DNA of 6,337 bases, from assembly GCA_017882935.1 (NCBI GenBank), contig JADGOP010000148.1:1-6337 (forward strand), written 5' to 3'. Source of the stretch: Actinomycetota bacterium. Its GTDB lineage: Bacteria > Actinomycetota > Acidimicrobiia > Acidimicrobiales > Iamiaceae. Shown piece after piece: positions 1 to 6,337 of the stretch. A program made the position numbers and the translations under genes. The notes beneath the pieces are model-generated. The model saw nothing but the letters and a program-made list of their open reading frames with translations, made no database searches and was not told the origin of the DNA. Each line of letters begins with the position of its first letter. Positions within the stretch are counted from its first letter, which is position 1.

Positions 1-1070
1 AGCCCGACGCCGTTGCGGTGATGATCCCGACGTCGGGCACGACCGGACGCTCCAAGCTGGTGATGCAGACGCACCGCGCCTACGTGATGGCCGGCGAGGG
101 CTTCCCGTGGTGGATGCAGCTGACGGCCGACGACCGGCTCATGACCTCGCTCCCCCTGTTCCACATCAACGCCCCCGCCTACTCCGCACTCGGGTCGGTC
201 GCCGCGCGCGCCGGCCTCGTGCTGCTCCCCGCCTTCTCGGCGCGCGGCTTCCTCGACGCGGCACGCACCCACGGGGCGACGGAGTTCAACGCCATCGGGG
301 CGATGCTGGAGATCCTGGTGCGGCAGCCCGAGCGGCCCGACGACGCCGACAACCCGTTGCGGCGGTGCTACTCCGTCCCCTCGCCCAGCCGTGAGCGCCA
401 CGAGGCGATCGAGCGCCGCTTCGGCTTCGAGATCGTGTGCGGCTACGGGCTCTCCGAGTCGACCTACGGCCTGATCTGGCCACCGGGTGAGCGCCCGTTC
501 GGCACCCTGGGGGTCGCCCGGCAGCACCCGACGCTGGGCCACGTGAACGACGCACGGGTGCACGACCCGAACGCCGAGGGGGTCGGCGAGCTCGAGCTGC
601 GCAACCCGGCGATCATGCGCGGCTACTACGAGATGCCCGAGGAGACCGCGGCCGTCCTCGTCGACGGCTGGCTGCGCACGGGCGACCTCGTGACCGACGA
701 CGGCCACGGCACGTTCACGTTCGTCGGACGGCAGAAGGAGGTGATCCGACGCCGGGGCGAGAACCTCTCGCCGACCGAGGTCGAGGCCGCTCTCGAGTCG
801 CACCCCGACGTCGCCGAGGCCGCAGTGATCGGCGTGGCGTCCCCGCTGTCCGACGAGGACGTCAAGGCGTTCGTCGTCCCCACGTCGGGGCGCGACCTCG
901 ACCTGCGCGCGCTCCACGAGCACGCGGGCGGGCAGCTCGCGCGCTTCAAGGTCCCTCGCTACTACGAGGTGGTCGCCGAGCTGCCGCACACGCCCACGGG
1001 CCGGCTGGCGAAGCACCGGCTCCCGACCGGGCGGACACCGGGCGAAGTCGACGTCGATGTCGCCACCTGA
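1..1070 (+). CDS. Acyl-CoA synthetase / AMP-dependent acyl-CoA ligase (ANL superfamily), 5' partial
   Basis: This is the C-terminal part (about 355 codons) of an AMP-binding adenylating enzyme. Such enzymes activate a carboxylic acid with ATP to an acyl-AMP and then transfer it to CoA. The reading frame is open to the left edge from base 3, so the GTG and ATG at 18-23 are internal codons, not starts. Visible family motifs are the phosphate-binding loop TSGTTGRSK (30-56), GYGLSEST (441-464), the ribose-binding LRTGDL (672-689), the hinge region RQKEVIRRRGENLSP (729-773) and the C-terminal A10 region PHTPTGRLAKHRL (984-1022). The RRRGEN signature resembles the CaiC/DitJ-like acyl-CoA ligases, but the substrate cannot be read from the sequence. 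The A10 motif has Arg (1002-1004) where the usual catalytic Lys of the GK pair sits, with a Lys three residues later. The N-terminal ~150 or more residues lie outside the window. The gene converges on the membrane-protein gene that follows. Confidence 0.93.
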   Translation, partial: PDAVAVMIPTSGTTGRSKLVMQTHRAYVMAGEGFPWWMQLTADDRLMTSLPLFHINAPAYSALGSVAARAGLVLLPAFSARGFLDAARTHGATEFNAIGAMLEILVRQPERPDDADNPLRRCYSVPSPSRERHEAIERRFGFEIVCGYGLSESTYGLIWPPGERPFGTLGVARQHPTLGHVNDARVHDPNAEGVGELELRNPAIMRGYYEMPEETAAVLVDGWLRTGDLVTDDGHGTFTFVGRQKEVIRRRGENLSPTEVEAALESHPDVAEAAVIGVASPLSDEDVKAFVVPTSGRDLDLRALHEHAGGQLARFKVPRYYEVVAELPHTPTGRLAKHRLPTGRTPGEVDVDVAT

Positions 1071-1090
1071 CCTGCTGTGGCCTCCCTGAC

Positions 1091-1109
1091 CGCCTGGATG
1101 GACCGGGTG
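1091..1109. terminator. Weak candidate hairpin between convergent genes
   Basis: The 46-bp gap between the acyl-CoA ligase stop and the convergent membrane-protein stop contains CGCCTGG (1091-1097), a 5-nt loop ATGGA, and CCGGGTG (1103-1109). These pair over seven positions, two of them G-U. No U-tract follows on either strand. It could help terminate transcription from both sides, but a stem this short arises easily by chance in GC-rich DNA. Confidence 0.2.
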
Positions 1110-1116
1110 ACGCGGC

Positions 1117-2379
1117 TCAGGGCTCCACCACCGCGAAGGGCGACGCGCACACCCCTGCCCGCTCGCGCACCGATCTCACGGGGCTGAGGGAGTCGTGGCG
1201 GTAGCGGATGCGGCACTGCGTGTCGCGCACCACCGGCCCCCAGGTCGCCGTCAGCTCCGGTCGTGCCGACGTGGCCCGGTTGGGGTGGTTGGGTGCAAAG
1301 AGGTTGACCGTGACGAAGCCGGTCACGAGTTGGGCGACGACCACCCCGTAGAGCAGGCGGGGTCGGCTCCCGAGCGCCAGGCCCAGCAGCAGCGCCACGA
1401 ACACGACCGTCGGCAGGAGGTGCCCCATCTTCCACGGGAAGCGCAGGAACAGGAGCTGCGAGAACAGCAGCCCGAGGAACGCGAACCGGACCAGCCACTC
1501 CTGGCGCCACCGTGATCGCAGGGCGAAGACGGCCGGGACGGCGAACAGCATCACGAGCGCCGCGAGCGGCCCGAACAGGTACAGGTCCTTCACCGCGAAG
1601 CGGCCGAGCTGCACGAGGGGCGAGGCCGTGGCGAAGTCGTTGTGCAGGAAGCGGAACGTGCGATCCGCCGACAGGTACGCCGGGATGAAGAGGGCGGCGC
1701 CGAGCACGGCGGCGGTGCCGCCCGCGATCGCGGCGTCGCGCCGCGCGTCACGTCCCTCCCACAGCGCGGCGAGCACCGCTGCGACCACGAGCACCACGGT
1801 GGTGGATCGACTTCCGATGGCCAGGGCGAACAGCACGCCGGCCAACCAGGCGTGGCGTGACCGCAACGCCAGCACCCCCACCAGCATCAGCGCGAGCGCC
1901 CACACGAAGTCCTCGATCGATGTCGCGGCGATGATGAACCACGGGTTGGCGACCACGACGAGGGTGGTGGGCAGCGGGTGCGCGATCCCCCCCTCCTTGG
2001 CGAGCTTCCAGAACGCCGCGGCGCAGACCACGGCCATCAGCAGCGACCCCAGGTCGGCGAGCGGGATGCCCCCCATGGCGTCGAGCACGCCGACGGCCGC
2101 CTCGTACACCGGGGTGCCCGGTGCCCGCGACGGGGTGTAGCTCAGGTGGTGGACGATCCCCCGCCCCGTGCGGACGACGCTGCTCGCGTCGAGGTCGGTG
2201 CCCGGGCCCGTGAACAGCAGCGGCACGAGCGCGGCGACGACCAGCACGGCGCCGAGCACGCCGAGGCGGACCTGCCGATCGGAGGGAGCCGTGCCGTCGT
2301 CGGTGTGGGGCCGGGTCGTCGTGGTCACCTCCGGCCCCCGACCAGGGTCGAGGGCTCTGCCGCGCTCACGAGCGCCCAC
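1117..2379 (-). CDS. Polytopic membrane protein, probable GT-C type glycosyltransferase
   Basis: A 420-residue integral membrane protein with about eleven hydrophobic segments (roughly residues 38-56, 108-126, 138-152, 156-173, 177-190, 193-207, 216-236, 264-288, 296-314, 318-337 and 342-361). The loop after the first segment carries acidic residues (TDLD, 61-64) and then YTPSRAPGTPVYE (81-93). That arrangement is typical of GT-C enzymes, which transfer sugars from polyprenyl-phosphate donors on the outer face of the membrane. RFPWKMGHLLP (313-323), before a late segment, resembles the donor-side motif of such proteins. The hydrophilic C-terminal tail, likely external, has two Cys (389, 411) that could form a disulfide. 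The start is uncertain: the longest frame begins at GTG 2379, but GTG 2328 (protein VTTTTRPH) is also plausible, although its GGAG touches the codon directly. Acceptor and donor are unknown, and it stands alone between a convergent and a divergent neighbour. The membrane-protein call is firm; the GT-C call is from pattern resemblance. Confidence 0.8.
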   Translation of the reverse strand: MGARERGRALDPGRGPEVTTTTRPHTDDGTAPSDRQVRLGVLGAVLVVAALVPLLFTGPGTDLDASSVVRTGRGIVHHLSYTPSRAPGTPVYEAAVGVLDAMGGIPLADLGSLLMAVVCAAAFWKLAKEGGIAHPLPTTLVVVANPWFIIAATSIEDFVWALALMLVGVLALRSRHAWLAGVLFALAIGSRSTTVVLVVAAVLAALWEGRDARRDAAIAGGTAAVLGAALFIPAYLSADRTFRFLHNDFATASPLVQLGRFAVKDLYLFGPLAALVMLFAVPAVFALRSRWRQEWLVRFAFLGLLFSQLLFLRFPWKMGHLLPTVVFVALLLGLALGSRPRLLYGVVVAQLVTGFVTVNLFAPNHPNRATSARPELTATWGPVVRDTQCRIRYRHDSLSPVRSVRERAGVCASPFAVVEP

Positions 2380-2486
2380 GCCCCGATGGCCTGGCGATCG
2401 ACCTGGCAGGCACGCGACGAACAGGACCGGAAGGAGCTGGCCGGATGATCAGCCGAAGCTAGCCCAAACCTGCGTAGGGTCCGGAG
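2380..2486. other. Divergent intergenic region
   Basis: About 107 bp (158 bp if the membrane protein starts at 2328) separates the divergent membrane-protein and phosphoesterase genes, so it must hold promoters for both. For the rightward gene a TAGGGT at 2475-2480 is well placed (separate entry). For the leftward gene a TAGCTT on the - strand (2461-2456) fits the TANNNT -10 pattern and would start RNA near 2449, but no convincing -35 accompanies it. Short palindromes TGATCA (2446-2451) and GCTAGC (2458-2463) are present. I see no riboswitch or clear long operator. Confidence 0.5.
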
Positions 2487-2487
2487 G
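2475..2487 (+). promoter_or_regulatory. Candidate leaderless promoter (-10 TAGGGT) of the phosphoesterase gene
   Basis: TAGGGT matches the TANNNT -10 consensus of actinobacterial housekeeping promoters. It ends six bases before the GTG at 2487, so the normal start of transcription would be the G of the start codon itself, giving an mRNA without a leader. The GGAG at 2483-2486 touches the GTG and is too close to act as a ribosome binding site, which favours the leaderless reading. No good -35 hexamer is visible. An alternative is weak initiation using AGGG (2476-2479), seven bases upstream of the GTG. Confidence 0.5.
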
Positions 2488-4073
2488 TGCCCGGATGCGA
2501 CTTCACGAGACGCGACTTCCTCCGCTGGTCGGCCGTGGCACTGGCCGCCCCGGTGGCCGGCCGGGCGGCGATCTTCGACGACGCCTTCGCCGCGGCGGCG
2601 ACCACCTCGGTGTCCCCCGCCAACCTCGAGCTGGTGACGCTCACCGAGGACCGGGCGATCATCACCTGGTACACGGGCTACACCGGCTCGAAGGACGAGC
2701 TGGGCCGCATGGAGCCCGCCCCGGCCGACGGGCACGTCGCTTGGGGGACCGACCCGGCGAGGTTGAACCGCGTGGCCACCGGCCTGTCCGACAGCACCCC
2801 GTACCACTACGTCGAGCTGACGGGCCTCGAGCCCGGCCGGACCTACTACTACCAGGCCCGCTCCGGTGGGAAGCCGGTGCCGCCGACGCCGTTCACGCTC
2901 ATCACCGGCAACGCCGTGGGCACCTCCACGTTCGGGCTGGGCACCACGGGCCCGTACAGCTTCACCACGCCGCACCCCCCGCCGGGCAGCTTCCTGTTCG
3001 CCATCGCGCTGTGCAACGACCTGCACATGGGTGAGCTGGTGGCAGGGCTCAACAGCAACTTCCCGCAGTTCGTCGGCATCCGGCAGGTGCCCGGGCTGCC
3101 GCCCTATCCCGAGGTCATGCTCGAGTCCCTCGTCGACGACGCCGGCGCGCTCGGCGCGAACTTCCTGCTGGCCGCCGGGGACATCACGGCCGAGGCCGTG
3201 CCGGTCGACCTCAGCCGTGCCGGGCAGCTGCTCGCCCGGTTCGGGGCCTACCGCAGCGACTACTTCGTGACCCGCGGGAACCACGACAGGGCGCACACCG
3301 GCGCGGCCTACGCCAGTTGTCGGGTGGGCCAGTGGCAGGGCAACGACTGCTTCCACGACCAGTTCTTCCCCGGCGACGAGCCGACCTACTTCTCGCGCGA
3401 CCTCCAGGGTCTGCGCGTCATCGGCATCGACACCTACGACAAGCCGGGCGGGGGTGGCGACGCGGGCGCCCTGTCACCGGACCAGTTCGCGTGGTTCCGG
3501 TCGCAGCTCGCCACCGACCGCGATCAGCCCACGATGGTGTTCGGCCACCATCCCCTGATCGTCGAGGGCTCCCCGTTCCCCGTGGCGGCCAGCAACACGC
3601 TCGACGCCACGCAGGCGGCCACCATCCTCGGCGACTACGCCGCGAACCCGGGCCTGTTCCTGCACCACGCGGGGCACACGCACCGCAACAAGCGCACCAT
3701 CAGCCCGCTCGCCCCCGGTGTCACGCACCAGGAGATCGGCGCGGGCAAGGAGTACCCCGGCGGGTTCTCGCTGCTGCGGCTCCACACGGGCGGGTTCGCC
3801 CTGAACTTCTACAAGACCCGCAGCGACCTGGCCCGGCAGTGGAGCGAGCGGAGCAGGCAGGAGATCCTCGGCTTCTGGCCGCAGTTCGCCCTGGGTGCCA
3901 GCGTGTCCGACCGCAACACCGTGGCCGCCCACGACCTGTCGGCCGTCCGACCCATCCGTGCGGCCACCGGCACCACGCAGCCGAGCACGGCCGGCTCCCC
4001 CACCACCCCGTCCGGCGCGCCACCTGCCGGGGCCGCCGCCCCCGTCGTGGCCCAGCCCACGTTCACCGGCTGA
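2487..4073 (+). CDS. Tat-exported metallophosphoesterase with N-terminal FnIII-like (purple acid phosphatase N-type) domain
   Basis: A 528-residue predicted secreted phosphatase or phosphodiesterase. The N terminus holds a twin-arginine signal (TRRDFLRW, residues 7-14), a hydrophobic stretch and an AFA-type cleavage region near residues 33-38, so it should be exported folded. Residues ~40-165 look like the FnIII-like domain that precedes purple acid phosphatases (ITWYT early, [13 protein letters not shown] later). The catalytic domain shows all calcineurin-like metal-site motifs: D178-L-H180, G231-D232, G264-N-H-D267, G353-H-H355 and G396-H-T-H399. The first motif is D-x-H and the second lacks the Tyr of GDxxY, so the metal site is not that of a true purple acid phosphatase. 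Cys residues near 280-290 ([12 protein letters not shown]) may pair. The last ~40 residues are a Pro/Thr/Ala/Gly-rich tail without a membrane anchor. GTG 2487 is the only start that keeps the Tat motif, because an in-frame TAG lies at 2475. The substrate is unknown. Confidence 0.9.
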   Translation: MPGCDFTRRDFLRWSAVALAAPVAGRAAIFDDAFAAAATTSVSPANLELVTLTEDRAIITWYTGYTGSKDELGRMEPAPADGHVAWGTDPARLNRVATGLSDSTPYHYVELTGLEPGRTYYYQARSGGKPVPPTPFTLITGNAVGTSTFGLGTTGPYSFTTPHPPPGSFLFAIALCNDLHMGELVAGLNSNFPQFVGIRQVPGLPPYPEVMLESLVDDAGALGANFLLAAGDITAEAVPVDLSRAGQLLARFGAYRSDYFVTRGNHDRAHTGAAYASCRVGQWQGNDCFHDQFFPGDEPTYFSRDLQGLRVIGIDTYDKPGGGGDAGALSPDQFAWFRSQLATDRDQPTMVFGHHPLIVEGSPFPVAASNTLDATQAATILGDYAANPGLFLHHAGHTHRNKRTISPLAPGVTHQEIGAGKEYPGGFSLLRLHTGGFALNFYKTRSDLARQWSERSRQEILGFWPQFALGASVSDRNTVAAHDLSAVRPIRAATGTTQPSTAGSPTTPSGAPPAGAAAPVVAQPTFTG

Positions 4074-4076
4074 GCG

Positions 4077-4091
4077 CCGCCGAACCGGCGG
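4077..4091. terminator. GC hairpin between convergent stops, candidate bidirectional terminator
   Basis: CCGCCG (4077-4082), loop AAC, CGGCGG (4086-4091) forms a perfect six-pair all-GC stem, extendable by one G-U. It fills almost the whole 18-bp gap between the phosphoesterase stop (TGA 4071-4073) and the ATPase stop (TGA on the - strand, 4094-4092). It is symmetric, so it would fold in transcripts from either side. No U-tract follows, as is common for terminators in GC-rich actinobacteria, so the function is inferred from position and stem quality. Confidence 0.5.
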
Positions 4092-4876
<785 letters not shown>

Positions 4877-4880
<4 letters not shown>

Positions 4881-5809
4881 GTCGGCGCTGCTCCGCCCGG
4901 GTTGCGTTGCCCGAGCAATCGCAGCTTCTGCAGTGGGGTCAGCGGCAGCTCGCGCAACGCACCCCGGGCGTAGTGACGCTCGAGGTAGTACTGCCCGATC
5001 GTGAGGACCGACGTCATGAACAGGTACCAGATGCTGGCGGTGAGGAGCAGCGGGATGATCTGGTAGGTGCGCGAGTAGACGTTGGTGGCGGCCCCCAGCA
5101 GCTCGTTGTAGGCCACGAACACCGCCAGCGACGTGGTCTTGAGCATCGAGATGGTCTCGTTGCCGGTCGGCGGGATGATCACCCGCATCGCCTGGGGCAG
5201 CACGATGCGTCGCATGGCCAGCAATCGGGTCATGCCGAGGGCCGAGGCCGCCTCCACCTGCCCCTCGTCGACCGACAGGATGCCGGCCCGGGCGATCTCG
5301 GCCATGTAGGCCGCCTCGTTGAGCCCCAGGCCCAGACACACCGCGATGAGCTGGGTGATGAGGTCCTTGGGGTCGGTGTGGAACCAGCTGGGCCCGAACG
5401 GGATGCCCAGCGAGACCGAGCGCAGCACGCTGGGCAGGTTGAACCAGAAGATGAGCTGGACGAGCACCGGTGTGCCCCGGAAGAACCAGATGTAGATCCA
5501 CGCCACGCCCGACACGATCGGGTTCTTCGAGAGCCGCATCACCGCCAGGCCGATGCCCAGCACCGCGCCCATCACCATGGCGATGATCGTGAGCTTGATG
5601 GTGTTCTCGACGCCCGTCAGGATCTGGCTGTTGAAGAGGTACTGGCCGACGACGCCCCACTGGAGGGCCGAGTCCGTGACCACCCAGTGAAGGAGTTGGG
5701 CGGCCAGGACCAGGATGATCGCCGCGGCCACCCACCGTCCGGGGTGCCGGACGGGGATGGCCTTGATGGCTTCGGCCTCCCCGCGCTCGGCGGGCAGGGG
5801 GTCGGCCAC
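4877..5809 (-). CDS. Amino acid ABC transporter permease (HisM/GlnP family)
   Basis: A 310-residue inner-membrane permease. Hydrophobic segments lie near residues 26-44, 70-92, 101-124, 150-170, 224-240 and 252-273. [10 protein letters not shown] (110-119) is typical of polar amino acid permeases. The cytoplasmic coupling loop that docks on the ATPase is [20 protein letters not shown] (186-205), with its conserved EAA and Gly. The protein is longer than the ~220-residue enteric members because of an N-terminal extension with an extra membrane segment and a C-terminal cytoplasmic tail from ~275. The start is GTG 5809, 6 nt after the binding-protein stop. A weak GCGGA lies just upstream and no earlier in-frame start follows the TAG at 5818-5816. 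The stop overlaps the ATPase start by four bases. The codons of the C-terminal tail also form the long inverted repeat described separately. Confidence 0.95.
4895..4969 (-). repeat. Long imperfect inverted repeat in permease 3' end, potential mRNA hairpin
   Basis: The 28-bp arms at 4895-4922 and 4942-4969 are inverted copies that match at 23 of 28 positions, around a 19-nt loop. In the operon mRNA the outer stem runs 7 pairs (GCCCGGG with CCCGGGC), one mismatch, 8 pairs (TGCGTTGC with GCAACGCA), one mismatch, then 5 pairs (CGAGC with GCTCG), with three more near the loop. It covers permease codons 281-309, and its 3' arm ends at 4895, directly beside the GGAG (4894-4891) of the ATPase gene. 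It could tune ATPase translation, block exonuclease decay, or cause pausing. It lies inside a coding sequence, so it is not a simple operon-end terminator. Confidence 0.65.
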
Positions 5810-5815
5810 GATCCG

Positions 5816-6337
5816 CTAGCTCGACGCCGGCTTGATGGCGAAGTTGGTGATCGCGCCGGCCTGGAGGCCCCACTTCTGCAGGATCTTCATGTAGGTGCCG
5901 TTGGTGTTGAGCGTCTTGAGGGCTCCGAGCACCGACGACGGCAGACCCGCGTAGGCGGTGGTGTTCGGCAGCACGATCCCGTAGGGGGCGACGCCATACG
6001 ACGCTCCGACCACCTGGAACTTGCCGGCCGACTGCTTGGCCGCGTAGTCCGCCACCGAAGAGTCGGCCATGACCACGTCGGCCCGACCGCTCGACAGGGC
6101 CAGGTTGGCGCCGTTCTGATCGGGGAAGTCGAGCACCTTGACCGCCGCCTTGTTGGCGTTCTTGCACTTGGCCGACTGGCCCTCGGCGTCGGACTGCTGG
6201 GTGGTGCCGGTCTCGACGGCCACGCTCTTGCCGCACAGGGCCGACAGCGTGGTGAGGTCCTGGTTCTTGCCGGTCTGCACCATGAACGAGGTGCCGGACG
6301 TGAGGTAGGTGACCATGCACACCTGCTTCACCCGCTC
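5816..6337 (-). CDS. Amino acid ABC transporter substrate-binding protein (family 3), 5' partial
   Basis: The C-terminal ~173 residues of an extracellular solute-binding protein that delivers an amino acid to the downstream permease. The frame is open to the right edge; the first visible residues are ERVKQV, so the GTG at 6331 is internal. Typical family features follow: [12 protein letters not shown] (the early lobe crossover), [15 protein letters not shown] (residues 34-48 of the visible part), [16 protein letters not shown] in the second lobe, APYGIVLP, and the closing region [12 protein letters not shown]. Cys35 (6235-6233) and Cys58 (6166-6164) probably form the disulfide common in actinobacterial members. 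A further Cys (visible residue 7) sits where relatives usually have Asp-Phe, as in QVDFV. The lipoprotein signal and first lobe are outside the window. It ends with TAG (5818-5816), 6 nt before the permease start and in the same reading frame. The ligand cannot be assigned from what is visible. Confidence 0.93.
   Translation of the reverse strand, partial: ERVKQVCMVTYLTSGTSFMVQTGKNQDLTTLSALCGKSVAVETGTTQQSDAEGQSAKCKNANKAAVKVLDFPDQNGANLALSSGRADVVMADSSVADYAAKQSAGKFQVVGASYGVAPYGIVLPNTTAYAGLPSSVLGALKTLNTNGTYMKILQKWGLQAGAITNFAIKPASS

Noticed and set aside
18..23. GTG-ATG at 18-23 as the true start of the acyl-CoA ligase.
   Set aside because: The frame is open to the window edge, and the phosphate-binding loop begins only three codons later, whereas family members have well over 100 residues before it.
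2446..2463. Palindromes TGATCA and GCTAGC in the divergent intergenic region as an operator.
   Set aside because: They are six bases each, unrelated to one another and without a longer dyad; palindromes this short are expected by chance.
2495..2497. ATG at 2495 as the phosphoesterase start.
   Set aside because: It is out of frame with the Tat signal and catalytic domain; GTG 2487 is in frame and keeps the twin-arginine motif.
2325..3356. Open frame of 343 codons on the - strand opposite the phosphoesterase 5' half.
   Set aside because: It has no domain signal, is Arg/Gly/Val-rich as expected from reversed GC-rich codons, and conflicts with a gene carrying a full set of catalytic motifs.
4881..6320. 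The ATPase reading frame stays open far upstream of ATG 4880 to about 6320, suggesting a 742-residue fusion protein.
   Set aside because: The upstream part is low-complexity Arg/Gly/Pro/His-rich translation, antiphase to the clearly real permease and binding-protein genes. High GC simply removes stop codons there.

Overview
The window looks like ordinary chromosome from a high-GC, probably actinobacterial genome. The evidence is strong G/C bias at third codon positions, several GTG starts, a candidate leaderless TANNNT promoter, and a Tat-exported phosphoesterase beside a polar amino acid ABC transporter. The lineage is inferred from composition and gene style only, because no rRNA or marker gene is present. 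I see no tRNA, CRISPR array, insertion sequence, phage gene or other mobile DNA.

Layout from left to right. (1) The 3' part of an acyl-CoA synthetase (ANL/AMP-binding) gene on the + strand, cut by the left edge. (2) A polytopic membrane protein on the - strand resembling GT-C glycosyltransferases, convergent with (1). (3) A divergent intergenic region, then a Tat-signal metallophosphoesterase on the + strand with an N-terminal FnIII-like domain of the purple-acid-phosphatase type. (4) A three-gene ABC transporter operon on the - strand, transcribed right to left: substrate-binding protein (cut by the right edge), permease, ATPase. The phosphoesterase and the ATPase genes converge on an 18-bp gap that holds a perfect GC hairpin.

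The transporter genes form one unit: a family-3 solute-binding protein captures an amino acid outside the cell, a HisM-type permease moves it, and a GlnQ/HisP-type ATPase supplies energy. They are tightly packed, with a 6-nt gap between the first two and an ATGA overlap between the last two. The other three genes are each on their own and share no evident pathway.

No clearly new biological system was found. The best leads are small-scale: a long inverted repeat in the permease 3' end that would fold directly upstream of the ATPase ribosome binding site, a precisely spaced leaderless promoter on the phosphoesterase gene, an Arg in place of the usual catalytic Lys in the acyl-CoA ligase, and a single in-frame TAG separating the binding protein from the permease.
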